Assembly (NCBI GenBank): GCA_940337035.1
Contig: CALNHX010002969.1
Coordinates: forward strand, 62,001 to 126,000
Reading direction: 5' to 3'
From: Agriotes lineatus
Taxonomy: Eukaryota > Arthropoda > Insecta > Coleoptera > Elateridae
DNA: 64,000 bases
This document shows positions 21,207 through 32,529 of this stretch, in pieces. Under the pieces are notes generated by a model that was given only the letters and a program-made list of their open reading frames with translations, made no database searches and had not been told where the DNA came from. Each line of letters starts with the position of its first letter. Position 1 is the stretch's first letter. Position numbers and translations under genes: made by a program.

Positions 21207-21622
21207 TTTTTCCTGTCTAACTCCTGCTCATTTTCTGGTTGGACGCCCTCTCACTACGACTCCCGAGGCTGACGTAACAACTACGCCTGAGAACCGGCTC
21301 CAGCAATACCAACGAGTGAAGCAGATTCATCAAATCTTCTGGAAGCGATGGCATCTCGAATACATTAGCGAGCTGCAAAATCGCGTCAAGTGGCGCAAGA
21401 ACAATGGTGTGCTTCAAGCCCAACAACTCGTCTTGGTCAAAGAAGATGACATACCTCCTCTCCTATGGCGCCTTGGACGCGTCACGAAGGTCCATTCTGG
21501 AAAAGATGGACTCAACCAAGTGGCCACAGTGCTCACTCCCTCTGGAACTATTCAACGCTCGTTTGCATAGCTTTGTCCGCTTCCATTACAATAAAAAGGA
21601 CACTAGCTGGATTCACGTTTAA
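21195..21622 (+). pseudogene. pol: BEL/Pao integrase C-terminal domain, out of frame
   Basis: Continues the integrase in another frame: LTPAHFLVGRPL, then FWKRWHLEYISELQ, VLVKEDDIPPLLWRLGRV and a tail ending GTIQRSFA with one stop after it at 21568. This is the C-terminal domain (DUF5641) typical of BEL integrases. The shift relative to the upstream frame would prevent expression as one protein. Confidence 0.88.
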
Positions 21623-21758
21623 GTAATAAAAATGTGAAATGTGTGTCAATGTTCTTTCATTAATCTATTTACTATAGTACATGTTTTGTTACTTGTTATT
21701 TGCTATGATCCTTGTTATATTTTTGTTGAAACGCCTTATCGTTTCAAGGTGGTCGCTA

Positions 21759-22042
21759 TGTTGTGGCCAGACCATATTTTTGAATTTATTTTGAATTTGT
21801 ATTCCCGCGCGTATTTGCTGTTTCCGGTTGCATGCGTATGACTCGAGCTGTATTCCGCCGGTTTGCGGCACTCAACTGACTTCTTCCGCTACGTTGGCAG
21901 CGGCCGGTCACACCAAGCATCGCTGCACCCATTTAAGTAAACTGTAAACTGTCCTAATTACCAATAATTATTAAACGAATAAACAAGGGATCAGGGTTTT
22001 AATCAACAACATACAGTCCACTTAATTGCCCCTGAAGAAACA
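21759..22042 (+). repeat. 3' LTR of the BEL/Pao element
   Basis: 284 bp, same ends as the 5' LTR. The purine-richer tract aaggtggtcgcta before it at 21746-21758 is the candidate polypurine tract. Target duplication gtctg follows at 22043-22047. Confidence 0.92.
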
Positions 22043-22047
22043 GTCTG

Positions 22048-22755
22048 CTAGCTCAATACGTCACCTACCTATTTTATTATATTAATTAACATTACACAGT
22101 TTTCATATTAATCAACCATGAATCGCTGTTTATCTTTTTGTTGCACCTATATAACCTAACGTTAACGTTTTACATATCTGCGCAGACGTATAATAATGCA
22201 TTTAAGTATATGCCGTCAATAAGGAGGCGACTGACTACTTCATGCATTTGTCATTGCTTTTCTCATCACTATTGAAGGTCCGAAAAAATTATTTACACAT
22301 ACATTGTACAGAATTTTATCTGCTATTTCAAAGTATAGGATAATGTTTACAGAGAAATGCTTAGTTTTAGTGTTATGAACGGAAACGCTGTAAAAAATGT
22401 GTTTTTCTATTTTCTAAAATCTACTGATTTTCGGCAGTTTTTCAATGCCTCTTAGCGCGGAAACCATATGTCGTACACAAAATTGATAGAAACATGAATT
22501 GTAGGAGATTTTCTCATCTGTATTTTAATATAGGATCATCTTTTGCGTATAAGCTTACTTTGCAAGTTATAACTTACAAGCCAAAAACCAAAACAAAAAC
22601 TGTGATTTTTAGTTTTTTATGATTTCTCATAAGTATTTGCCGAAAAAAAATTTGTTCGACAACTTCAGATTCGTGTTCAGCACCCCAAAAAACATAAAGT
22701 AACCCACTAAAACCAATTACACCAGAACTTTTCACCTCAAATTACCATTTGACTG
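22048..22755. repeat. Right terminal inverted repeat of the CXC-ORF element (main part)
   Basis: Reverse complement of 12631-13324. The innermost 17 bp of this repeat are at 15450-15466, on the far side of the BEL insertion, and the gtctg between the two parts is present twice, showing that the BEL element inserted into a finished repeat. Confidence 0.88.
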
Positions 22756-22834
22756 GACTATAGAACTATGTTTTATTAACGGTAAGCTGACAAGGTTTAA
22801 AGAAATTTGTCAATTTCAAAAATCTTGCTTCAGA

Positions 22835-23100
22835 TATGGGGTTTTGCTGTGCAGTCGGATGTAAAGCAAATCTAAAAAATATGTGCTAATGGAAACTTTC
22901 CCTAGGAATAGGGACAGACGGGACTTGTGGGCATAAAATTAATAGAGAAAATTGATACCCTAATGTTAATTCAAGAATTTGTGAGAAGCATTTTGCAGAT
23001 TGCATGTACGAAAAAGTACAAGTTGGTGGCAAAAAAGACTTAAGGATAATGCTGTTCCGACATTATTTACTTTCTCATCGTTTGCTTCGGAGCCTACAGC
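22835..23100 (+). pseudogene. THAP-domain fragment
   Basis: Plus strand: MGFCCAVGCKANLKN (first C-x4-C pair of a THAP zinc finger), later INREN with the W region, then CEKHFADCMYEKVQ (C-x2-H pair) and, one frame away, DNAVPTLF, the usual end of the domain. Frameshifts interrupt it. THAP fingers bind DNA and start P-type and other transposases. No catalytic part follows. Confidence 0.6.
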
Positions 23101-23193
23101 CATTGAAAATACCAATGTCATTATAAACAACTGGTCAAATTTTAAATAACATTAGCCGTCCAACAAACTGATGTTATCATTTAAATTTTAGGT

Positions 23194-23330
23194 ATGGAGT
23201 CTTGTTCATTTGAATGTAAAAATAGATTTCAACATGGTATTAAGATGAAAAGCTATCCTAGATATAAAAAAGCGGGGCTTGTTGCCAAACAGGTTAATCG
23301 CGCATATTAGAATAACATAAAAGATCAGAA
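23194..23330 (+). pseudogene. Second THAP-like N-terminus
   Basis: A frame reading MESCSFECKNRFQHGIKMKS then YPR and a KKAGLVAKQVNRAY segment resembles a THAP domain start (C-x3-C, then P and a basic helix). It is short and ends in a stop. Weak support. Confidence 0.35.
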
Positions 23331-23364
23331 TAGACTCTAAATGTAAAAGCATTTTATATAAATA

Positions 23365-24790
23365 ATTATTAAATAATAATTAAAAATAGACTGCTTGACT
23401 TCTTCGAAAGTAATAGCCTACTAACTGAGAAGCAGTATGGCTATAGGAAAAATAAATCCACAATTACAGCAGTAGCAAATCTAATTGAAGAGGTTATTAA
23501 CGGACAAGATTCTAAAAAACAAGTGGGACTAATCTGTTGTGATCTTAGTAAAGCATTTGACACTGTTGATCATAGCATCTTGTTGGACAAACTTTACTAC
23601 TATGGAATCAGAGCAGTTGCTCATGACCTGCTGAGTTCATACTTGCAGAATCGGCATCAAACAGTGAAATGGAACAACTCACTCTCCAAGCAAACACCAA
23701 TGCATCACGGGGTTCCGCAGGGCTCAATCGTAGGGCCAATACTGTTCATTATTTATACAAATGATCTTCTGGCAAATATAAGGTCTCATGGTTTGTGCTG
23801 TATGCGGATGATACATCATTTTTAATACAGAGTCACAACTCGACAGAACTATCCCACTCAGCTAGTATAGCAATGGAAGACGCAAAGAATTGGTTCTTAT
23901 CAAATAAACTAAAGCTCAATGAAAATAAAACCCAGCAACTACATTTTACATACAAAACAGATGTAGCGGTGGACGAGTTAAAGTTTTTGGGTCTGACAAT
24001 GGACAGTAGACTGTGTTGGAACAATCATATTGACCAGCTAGTAAAGAGGCTGAGCTCTGCTGTTTACACAGTGAGGAGGATAAGCATATGCAGAACACAC
24101 CAAGCAACAAGACTCACTTACTTCGCCTACTTTCACAGCATAGTGGGTTATGGCATTTTGTTTTGGGGCGCATTGTCTAGTGCTAATCGAGTTTTTAAAC
24201 TTCAAAAACGTTGTATAAGAGTTATGTGCAATCTGAAATTCAGTGACAGCTGTAGAGAGTCGTTCAAGAATGAGAACATACTTACTGTTCCTTCATTATT
24301 CATATACCAGTGTCTCCAGTTCGTTCACTCTAATCGGCAAAAGTTCAACCTAAATAATGCAAATCATAACTACAACACAAGAAAGGGAAACGATCTACAA
24401 ACACCCTTTCATAGGATTTGCGCTACCCAAAAATATGTGGACTACTGGGGTGTGCTGTTGTATAACAAACTTCCCGCAAACATAAAAATTTTAAACTGTG
24501 TTAATTTCAACCATACAAGAAAGTCCTTGTTGGCAAATAAGTGTTTCTACAGTTTGCAAGAGTTCCTAGACTGTGATCTATTCAAAAAATGAGTGTTGTT
24601 CTAAATGTTTATATTTCAGGCTTGAATTGAGATTTTAATAACTTCATCAGTATGTAATTTATTTATAGTTGTTTTAGCTTTATGTATCAAGTCACTATTT
24701 ATAAAATTTTATTATTTTAAATATGGCAATGACGATCTCTGTAAAAATTTTTTTTTAGGTGAAATAAATCTATCTATCTATCTATCTATC
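23365..24790 (+). pseudogene. 5'-truncated LINE (RT domain) with (TCTA)n tail
   Basis: Starts inside the RT with LLTEKQYGYRKNKSTITAV, then CCDLSKAFDTVDHSILLDKL, HGVPQGSIVGPILFIIYTND, a frameshift at ~23795, and the YADD catalytic motif (MLYADDTSFLI). The thumb region NKLKLNENKTQ and a C-terminal domain to residue 265 of the second frame follow. The 3' UTR ends in four or five TCTA units at 24769-24790. No endonuclease is present. Jockey/CR1-like by RT motifs. Inactive by truncation and frameshift. Confidence 0.85.
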
Positions 24791-25360
24791 ATGCTGAATT
24801 AGTTTTGTGCATTGTAAAAAATATTTACTATAATATTATAATGATCTCTCCACTTTCTTGATCTTTCACCTCAACTCTGTATCATTTCGCTTCTAAACTC
24901 CTACTCCACCACTTGCTCTGTATGTTGCTTCTCTATTATACACAAAACTCTTGCTTTCACTTTTCGTCACTCCAGAGAACCTCATTATATGTTCATATGT
25001 GATAGACCCGTAACCTTTTTTCTTAGTTTTCTTCACTGCTAAAAAATTGGCTACACTTTGTGTACTAGAGTATTAAGTATCCACAATTTTTGCGAACTTA
25101 AACATCATAAAAGGAATTGTTTAGGCACCACTTGAATATGTACTATTTTTGCTCTTTTGTTTTATATAAAGTTTATCTCTTATAGTTTATAAATTTTTCA
25201 AAACAAACCTTTTCTTCACAGTGGTTGAGCACAATTGCCATAATATTTTTGAATTTCATTAAAGTAAATAGTTACACTGAATCTCTTTCTATCTTTTGGA
25301 AATTTTTTTTCTCCTGTAGGTATGCTGCTTACCTTTACCCGACTGCAGACGCGGACTGGC
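24791..25360. other. AT-rich stretch without recognised gene
   Basis: No family resemblance in any frame over about 570 bases; a few short pyrimidine-rich runs only. Confidence 0.4.
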
Positions 25361-25492
25361 TATATTTTTTCAGGGCCGCAAATATTTGTGGAGGCTCACA
25401 ATAAAAAAATTAGAAACACTCCCCCCCCCTTTACAAAACAGTTTTTTTCTAGCTGTTTTGAACTTCTTCCAAACTGGCGTCTACGGATGGCA

Positions 25493-26894
25493 TTAAATCC
25501 GTTTTGTGGATATCATAATTAACGGTTCCAATAGATCCTTGCTTATATATGATCGTAATCGGCTTTTAATTATTTTTAATTTAGAAAAAGTTCTTTCACA
25601 GTTCACTTGAGTACATGCCAAAGTTAATAAATATTTGTAAGCAATGTATAGATTGGTGTAAGCAGCCCAATGAAAGTTGTATTTATGTAACATTTCAAAT
25701 GCACAAGACACATACATTTTGCATTTATAGTCAGTCACTATATTCTTATCACAAACCATGCCGTTGTAGGATTTACCGAAATCAAGCAGTTCGTTCGACA
25801 ATTGTTTGCAGTCACTTTTTCTAGTTGTTACAAGAAATGCTAATGAAGTAACAGAAGCCGTGAGTTTCTCGTTGTTGATGTCGTCAAATCTTTTATCGAA
25901 TCCAATAATGCAAGACTATCAAAAATGTTCCTTGTTTTGCAAAAACATTTGATCGATAGACCCCAGTAGGATATCAAAAATGTATCGAAACACTTCCACT
26001 CTACATTTTTCCACAGCCGTCTATTGCAGTTTCATCAACCATTCTTTTCTAAACCTTCTTGGGTGAATATCAAGTTTATGCTTAATTTCGATATCATCTA
26101 ATTTAAGGTCATTTAATTGTGATATCATTTCTGTCGCAAATTTTTGGGCAAAATCATAAATTGATTCATATTTATTGCTTAAACATTTACATCCTTCATT
26201 GAAACTTCTAATTTTATTCCAAGCGGCTAAGTAGTCTAAACCACAAGTTTGCAAATATTCTGACAACAGTGTGCTAATGGTGAAAATATTGAGATAAATG
26301 AAGCCATTAAAGATTATGTCAAATGAAGTGAATTTGGCTAGAAATGAAGTGAATTTGGCTAGTAAATCTCTGGCCTCTTTTGCAGTTTTTGCATCAATGT
26401 TTTTGTCGCATCCAAGAGTATGTAGAATATGTATCAAATTAATATATCGGTGCCTCTCAGAATGTTTGTCATTCAATTGATGGAATATTGATAGGAGCAC
26501 TGCGTGTTTGCTGTTCCATCTTGTTTCACAAATTTTTTGAAGTCTTAATTTATCTATTCCGTGTTGTTTTCTCAAAATTTCAATCCACAAATTATTTCTT
26601 TTATGTGATTGTTTTATAAAAGTTGTTACATTCTGTAGCAACCCGAATAGGTCTTGACATTTTATGGAACACATAGTAATATCTCCAATCATTAAATTAA
26701 GTAGGTACATGAGCATGGCAATGGGTAAATAGCGAAGCCTTGTTTTTGGACACAGGCTTCTTAATCATTTGTATCGAATCGTCACTTTTATTATGGAGGA
26801 AAAAAAATAAACTACCTTGCTTCACATCTTGTGCAGCCAATTTTTCGCGTTTTTTCTGTGCATCAGATTTATGTTTATATGTGGTATCTCCCAT
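25493..26894 (-). pseudogene. hAT transposase (ZMYM1-like), internally deleted
   Basis: N-terminus at 26894: MGDTTYKHKSDAQKKREKL, typical of this group. At 26697-26716 the frame reads CHAHVP and then the next frame LNLMIGDITMCSIKCQDLFG, which normally lies hundreds of residues later, so the BED/TTF finger and first catalytic part are deleted. Next come ETRWNSKHAVLL and a 231-codon frame to 26021, a broken stretch, and the C-terminal dimerisation domain at 25493-25801 (LLTLACTQVNCERTFSKLKI). A 21-bp duplication at 26319-26360 repeats seven residues (LAKFTSF). Flanking cagggccgc (25371) and gcgcccctg (27407-27415) may be the ends, though no 8-bp target duplication matches. Confidence 0.82.
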
Positions 26895-26964
26895 GTTAAT
26901 ATTACTGTTACTGCTTTTACCACAACACTTAACTATAACTTCACTATACGCTAAACTAATTTAA

Positions 26965-27405
26965 AATGTATTTATTATAATAATATGCGGTAGGCATGTC
27001 CTCACAACCGATTCAAGCAGAAAACTAGCAGTAAAACCCAATCCATAAAAACGAAACCAATTAAAAATTGTCGGATTACAAGAAACAAAACAGCCGTCAC
27101 CTCGTATCTCTTAAAAATATAATGGGTTTTGAGTATTATACTATTACAATTTATTAGACACTTTCCAAAAAAGAAGTGGAGTCATCGAAACCAAGTCACA
27201 GGACATGATGATGGCGAACCTAAGCAGCTAGGATCGTGTTGTATATAAAAACACAAAGTGAATTACATTTCAGCATAAATATCAAGTATCTTTTTAGGCT
27301 TAGACAGTGGACATTTTTGCAAAAAGTAAAAAACCATTTAATGTAATTTGAAAGGTGGGCCCGGGGGGTGCCATAACTCCTGGGGCCAGGGACGCTGTAG
27401 CGCCC
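26965..27405. other. hAT flank, no gene
   Basis: Promoter side of the minus-strand hAT gene. The end near 27355-27415 is GC-rich (ccggggggtgccataactcc, gcgcccagcgcccctg) and looks like the right terminus of a hAT element. Confidence 0.4.
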
Positions 27406-27499
27406 AGCGCCCCTGCACAGAAAAAAAAAAGTTGTTAAAATAACTGCAAATGCTGCGCAATCTACCACAATGAGGTGTAAATATAGTGACAACACCAAA

Positions 27500-27915
27500 G
27501 ATTAGTCAAACTTACACGTCATTTGTAGTAAAATAGAGGTAGTAAATCCCACTACAATTGTAGCGAAATTTTAACTACATTGTGGTATATCTTTGTTGTA
27601 ATAAGAACTTGTGCTTAGGTAAACAGTACTAATGGTGACTAGTTGTTTTAACACCTAAGCTTAGTTGACTCTACATTTACTTTGTAGTAAAAACTACGAC
27701 CATAAAGTAAGATTCACTCTTCGCGCTATTGTTACTTTTACAGTGTTGTTAAGTAATATTAACAGTTTGTGTAGTTAATTGTACTACAGAATTGTTGTTA
27801 ATATTACATCTTTATGTTGCTAGTTTTACATTAGAATTTAGTTGGAACTACTACTACCATCACGTAGTTTTTACAATAACTGTAGTACATTTTACTAGTT
27901 TTTAAATGCTAAGTT
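27500..27915. repeat. Left subterminal GTAGTA/TACTAC repeat region
   Basis: Dense copies of gtagta, tactac and tgtagt on both strands (for example ttgtagtaaaatagaggtag, actacaattgtagc, ttgtactacagaattg). Such clustered short motifs are where CACTA transposases bind. A matching region occurs at 33840-34125. Confidence 0.75.
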
Positions 27916-28019
27916 TACAATTAATTTCTTGTAATTTTTTTTTATTTACAAATAGAATGGAAAGTAATTATTTCCGTGTTGTTGACCTGTCGGGAGAAAA
28001 TGAAATTGCAATTAAAAAA

Positions 28020-28440
28020 TGTTTAAAATAAAAATTATTTATTAACATAGCATAATTTAATTATATACAAAAAATATGTTAATGAAAACAATTAGCATTA
28101 AACAGTTATGCCAAACTTCAAATACATTAAAATAAAATACAATAAATTTAAAATTATGTAAAAAAACTTATGGCGATGAAAATAATCAGCATTAAACAAA
28201 AGGACGCCAAACTTTAAATACATTAAAATAAGATAGAATAAAATCAGATACTTTATACTATTTTAAAGTATATTAAAAAACGTATGGTAGGTAATGAAAA
28301 CAATTAGCATTAAATAAGTATAAAAAACTCCAACTCAATACATTAAAACAAAACACAATAAAATCAGACACTTATACTATTTAAATTATATTTTAAAAAC
28401 GTAGTATAGCAATGAAAACAATTGGCTTAAATAAACAAGT
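28020..28440. repeat. Imperfect tandem repeat of about 100 bp
   Basis: The text aatgaaaacaattagcattaaac followed by aatacattaaaataa recurs at about 28080, 28176, 28295 and 28410, with diverging spacers (aatcagatactttatactattt also twice). Four copies in the 3' non-coding part of the EnSpm element, downstream of the transposase gene. Confidence 0.7.
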
Positions 28441-28567
28441 AGGTACCCTAAACCATACTCAAACACTTTAAACCTAAATTATGAATCTAGCTTGCACATA
28501 AAATGCAAGGTCTTTTTGAATAAGCTTGCACGGTGTTTTATTGGGCAATTCGTTGTATGACTGCAGT

Positions 28568-30705
28568 TTAAATTTTTTCTTTCAAAGTTACCTCGTATGC
28601 ATGATAATGTTCATTGAAGCAATAACTTTCTAAATAACATAATGAAAAAATGATAATATTTTCATCAACTAAAATGTCATCTATCCTACCAAAGTTGGGG
28701 AGACAAAATTCATCATTTTCAACTAGCAACACTGTACCATGTTGATATTCAACTCCATTAATTTTAACCCATTTGGTACACATAAGACTATCGTTCATAG
28801 AATGTTTGAATGAGAGGTATTGGTCCCAGTCGACTTCAGAAATAGGACCCAATACAATATCTTTGGCATTAGAATAGTAATTGCTTTGAAGGAAATAGCT
28901 TAATTTAAGTTGATGTTTAGTTGCAACACTATGTATAATACTTTTCTTAGAGCAAGACACGTTTACATTCATTTTAGCCTCTCTGTGTTTAGACTCGAAT
29001 CTCATTGACCAACAGTGTACTAATGGTCCAACCAATTTTATAATTCTTCCATAATGCAGCATAAAGTGAAATTTTGGTGTTAAATTTACTTTAAATATTT
29101 CCCTTATACATAGAATGGTGTTCGGTAACAAGAGTATCTAAAACAATAATATGATCAATACTTATGTTTGGAGAAGTAATTATTTCTATAATCTGCTTTA
29201 ATTTCAAATACAGTTGCCACACTTCATTGCCTTTGGGAACTAGATCTCCCACCATAAGACCAAAGTAACGTGACAGACAAAGCATTTCGGCAGCAGACAT
29301 TCTAATACCATTTTGCAAATGTTCTGAAGTAATTAAAGGTGGTTTATTGGACCTTTCAAATTCTGAATAATTGAATGTTTGGATGCGAAAATTTAGAGTT
29401 GGCAAAGTAAAGATTGCAGTGTCAAGAATGAAATATTGCAATATTAATTTAAATGAATAAACACAAACTCCTTCAAACACATCGTGCATTATATCAACAC
29501 TAGCATTATCTACCACATGAAATCCATCTATTTCATGAAATATACAGCTTTCCTTAATTCCCGTAAGTGAAACGTTGCCCACCGCTACATCATCCCTATA
29601 ATTTTCTTTTGTTCGAAAAAGACTGCCGTTTTCAACTCACATTGTCCTCAACAATTCTTTTGGGGCTTTACAAAATCTGCAACTAAAATTTGCTGAAAAA
29701 CTTTCCACAAACCCCAAAATGCTGTGCAAACCCAAATTATCCCCAATAATCAAACTTAACTCAAAATAAATCGTTACATTCCTTTCTTGTGCGCCGTCTA
29801 GAACCTTTATGCCGTGAGTTTTTAAAAATGCAAGTTCTTTAATTAAAATATGAAAAACAGCTTTATTTCCAAATTCTTTTCTATCACTAGAATAAAATAG
29901 TAAAGCCAGGAATATATTATTAAGTCGTGACAAGTATTGCTGGGGAATGCAAGGTACTGACATGTACACTGCACCCAATTTGTTGCTTCCGGCATGTGAA
30001 CCTAATGCATTGCCCGATTCATAATCGTCAAAGTATACGAAAAGAGGAAAAATATTTTTTTCGTTGTGCTGAATTTTTTTTTCCACAAGTCTCCTTGAAT
30101 TATATTTGAAAGTATAGAAGTTCTTATACTCTGTGTTCATATCTCCAAAGGGATCGGGAGTGGACTGCAGAACGGATTTAATTTGATTGAAAGTTTCACT
30201 GCTAATGTTGCATTTATTAGTTTCTAAATGATTTGCAATATTTTGTTGTATACTAGGAATATAACAATCTTTTAAAAACGAACTGGTACTTTCAACAACT
30301 AACTGCACAATATTTCGAGGTACTAATGAATTATTATACAACGCAGAAACAAATTTACACGTTTCTGTAACCATGTCAATTTTAGTAACAATAGGAGAAA
30401 CCGATATATTTGTATTATTCGTGTTGAATTCAGTAATGTGAGTAACCGAGTCTTGCTCGGGAATATGATCATAAAAATTATTGACTTCAGGTTGTACATT
30501 GCCATTTACACTTTGAATGGTACTTGCCATTACTGTGATTACTGTTAATATGTTTTCGAAAAGAATTAATATTACTAAAAATTCTAATACAGTCATTTTC
30601 ATTGCATTTATAAATATCATTACTGCGTAAACCATGAATAAGTTTGAAGTGCAAAAATAAGTGACTTGCGGATTGAAAAAGTTGTTTACATTTAAAGCAC
30701 ATCAT
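28568..30705 (-). pseudogene. EnSpm/CACTA transposase
   Basis: Minus strand from ATG at 30705. Two C2H2 fingers come first (C-x2-C...H-x4-H; CKQLFQSASHLFLHFKLIH and CNENDCIRIF...H). After a frame change near 30530 the long frame reads FDDYESGNALGSHAGSNKLG, FYSSDRKEFGN, LIIGDNLGLHSILGF and CRFCKAPKELL. A TGA interrupts at about 29633. The next frame has VDNASVDIMHDVFEGVCVYS (the HD...EGV motif of the family), and after a shift near 29105 LTPKFHFMLHYGRI and WSMRFESKHREAK. These are the conserved blocks of animal EnSpm transposases, including the DD/GDN acidic positions. One nonsense codon and two frameshifts make it inactive. Confidence 0.85.
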
Positions 30706-30709
30706 TTTA

Positions 30710-32512
30710 TAAACACTTCAGGCTTGAAATAAGTTTATTAACACTTACGTAATTTTTGTCTGAAGTATTGTCAATATTGTACACATATTTTTGTAAAAAT
30801 AACCATACGTGTTCACATTCGGCTGGATACTGTGCATTCAAAGAATGGTAACATTTAAAGCAGAGGTCAACTGCTTTCAAAGACGATGGTACTGTATATC
30901 TCACATTATTGACCAATACTAGACATGATGTTAGGTTCTCCAATGGTCCTATAATTGTTGGAAAAGGCTGGTTTGTAGTTTGAATCCCTGCAGTTTACGT
31001 ATACGTTGTTCCAGCTCAGGTTCCAACTCTGCTGCTGTCTAAAATTCATATTACCTGTTAATACTACCTATTTCTTTTAAATTATATTGAAGTGTAGCCA
31101 TAACATTACCTGCAAATGAAGCAAAAATCCTTTCTGCACCTCCGCTTTCGAAGGCCTCCAATGTTGCCCAGATCTTTTAGCTTTAACAGTTGTAGTACCA
31201 AGAAGTAATGGTAATAGTAACAATGCCAATACTTCAATATTACCTACGAAATTGATTATTAAAAGTTGTTAAACATATAAAACTAATAGGTTATACCTTC
31301 CGTTATTAGTGTCTGGTTTTTGTCAATCGCCAAGAAATTTTTAACTGTTGGGTCTTTGACTGATTTTGCTAGACTAACTATTTTTATTGCTACATTTGGC
31401 CATTCAACTAAAAGCCGATTAGCACTGTTTTTATATTTATAAACAAAATCTATGTCCAACTGAAACATCATTTATTAAGTTAAAGATATTGGAAAATCGT
31501 TCATATTTACCAATAAATATCCCGTTGGTAGTTTTAAACTTCTATAATTTTCATAATACTGCGCTATTGTACAACTATTATCAGACAATCTTGTGCTGCA
31601 TGTATTCTGCCATTTTCGAGCACTTCAGGAAGTGGCTCAATATTATTTTTCAACCACTGTATCTCTTCTATGACAATTTCACTTGGTTTATTTGATGCAT
31701 CTAAAGGTACATACAATACAAATTTATTATTAAAAAAATGAACTAGAATAGGTACCTACATACCAGAGATTTCAAGAGTCGATGACCGCGAATGCTTATT
31801 TTCCAAAACTCCAATCTTTCTTAATAACCTGCGTCTGTTTATATATTTATCAAATAATATGCCCCTTGCAGCCAGGGGTCCGTTTGGGCCTCTTCTATAT
31901 GGCACGTAATATGTTTGGCGTCTTTCTCCTGGAAAATAATCTTCAATTTCGTTCGCCAGTTCAGAAAATCTGGAACCACTTATTCTGTAAATAAAGTTTA
32001 GAATTGAAACACTTGTAAGCCAGCAGAGAAAGGAAATTCACCTTTTATCGGAGTCATTATCTAATTCTGAGTCAATAATTAAACTGGCCAGTTTTGCTCT
32101 ATCTAATTTTTTTGTGTTTTTATAGGAAGTCAGTAACTCCTTCCCTTTACTCTGAGTTTCTAATAAGCTTTTTAATTTCACTGTAAAAATAATTGCTTTT
32201 AACCGTAAAAAATTACCTACACTACTACATAATAAGAATTATTTATGTCAGAAATTTCTACCTTCTTCTATTTCTTGAATTACGCTGTTACCACTATCAC
32301 TAGTTAAAGATAATAGTGATTGTGCGGATACTGAACTATTTGGCGTAGGAGTTCTTTCAGTATCTTGTACAAAATTTTCTTCAAAATCAATGGGTGCTAC
32401 AAAGATTTTGTGTTTTTGGCTAAATTTATAGCGAAATCCTACTTGGGGAATTAGCTCTTTGATCATCTTTTCATCTAATGCGAGAAAAACCTCTTTGTCA
32501 ATTGCGTTCTCT
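30710..32512 (-). CDS. SAM-domain partner gene of the EnSpm element (seven exons seen)
   Basis: Exons inferred from GT-AG borders and family pattern: 32262-32512, 32042-32180, 31764-31984, 31511-31700, 31297-31459, 31110-31243, and 30710-31038. Exon 1 ends a SAM domain (KEVFLALDEKMIKELIPQVG). Exon 3 has DYFPGERRQTYYVPYRRG. Exon 4 has IQWLKNNIEPLPEVLENG. Exon 5 has LDIDFVYKYKNSANRLLVEW. The last exon has CLVLVNNVRYTVPSSLKAVD. This is the second protein usual in arthropod EnSpm elements; its role is unknown. An upstream exon must exist because a TTATAG acceptor precedes the SAM segment. One indel near 30990 breaks the last exon. Its TAA lies one base before the transposase ATG. Confidence 0.72.
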
Positions 32513-32529
32513 ATAACAAACAAAAATAG

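Larger units (their letters stand above)
15467..22042 (+). mobile_element. BEL/Pao LTR retrotransposon, full length
   Basis: Two 284-bp LTRs (15467-15750 and 21759-22042) that begin TGTTGTGGCC and end GAAGAAACA enclose gag, protease, RT, RNase H and integrase in BEL/Pao order. A perfect 5-bp target duplication, gtctg, flanks it (15462-15466 and 22043-22047). The LTRs differ at only a handful of sites, so insertion was fairly recent. Frameshifts near 18615 and 21195 and stops at the gag start make this copy non-autonomous. It inserted into the right inverted repeat of the CXC-ORF element. Confidence 0.95.
12631..22755. mobile_element. Element with ~0.7-kb terminal inverted repeats and a CXC-domain ORF, split by two insertions
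   Basis: Two long inverted repeats bound this region: 12631-13341 on the left, and on the right 15450-15466 continuing at 22048-22755. Both start with CAGTnAAATGG at the outer tip and end with actatcttgtgacc at the inner tip. Between the inner tips lies a minus-strand gene with a CXC cysteine cluster. A BEL/Pao element sits 17 bp inside the right repeat and a hAT MITE sits in the gene. Without them the element would be about 3.0 kb, nearly half of it inverted repeat. The outer target duplication was not recognised. Superfamily not known to me. Confidence 0.8.

Noticed and set aside
25363..27415. Complete hAT element with 8-bp target duplication
   Set aside because: The tips resemble hAT ends, but the flanking 8-mers do not match, so the borders are left open.
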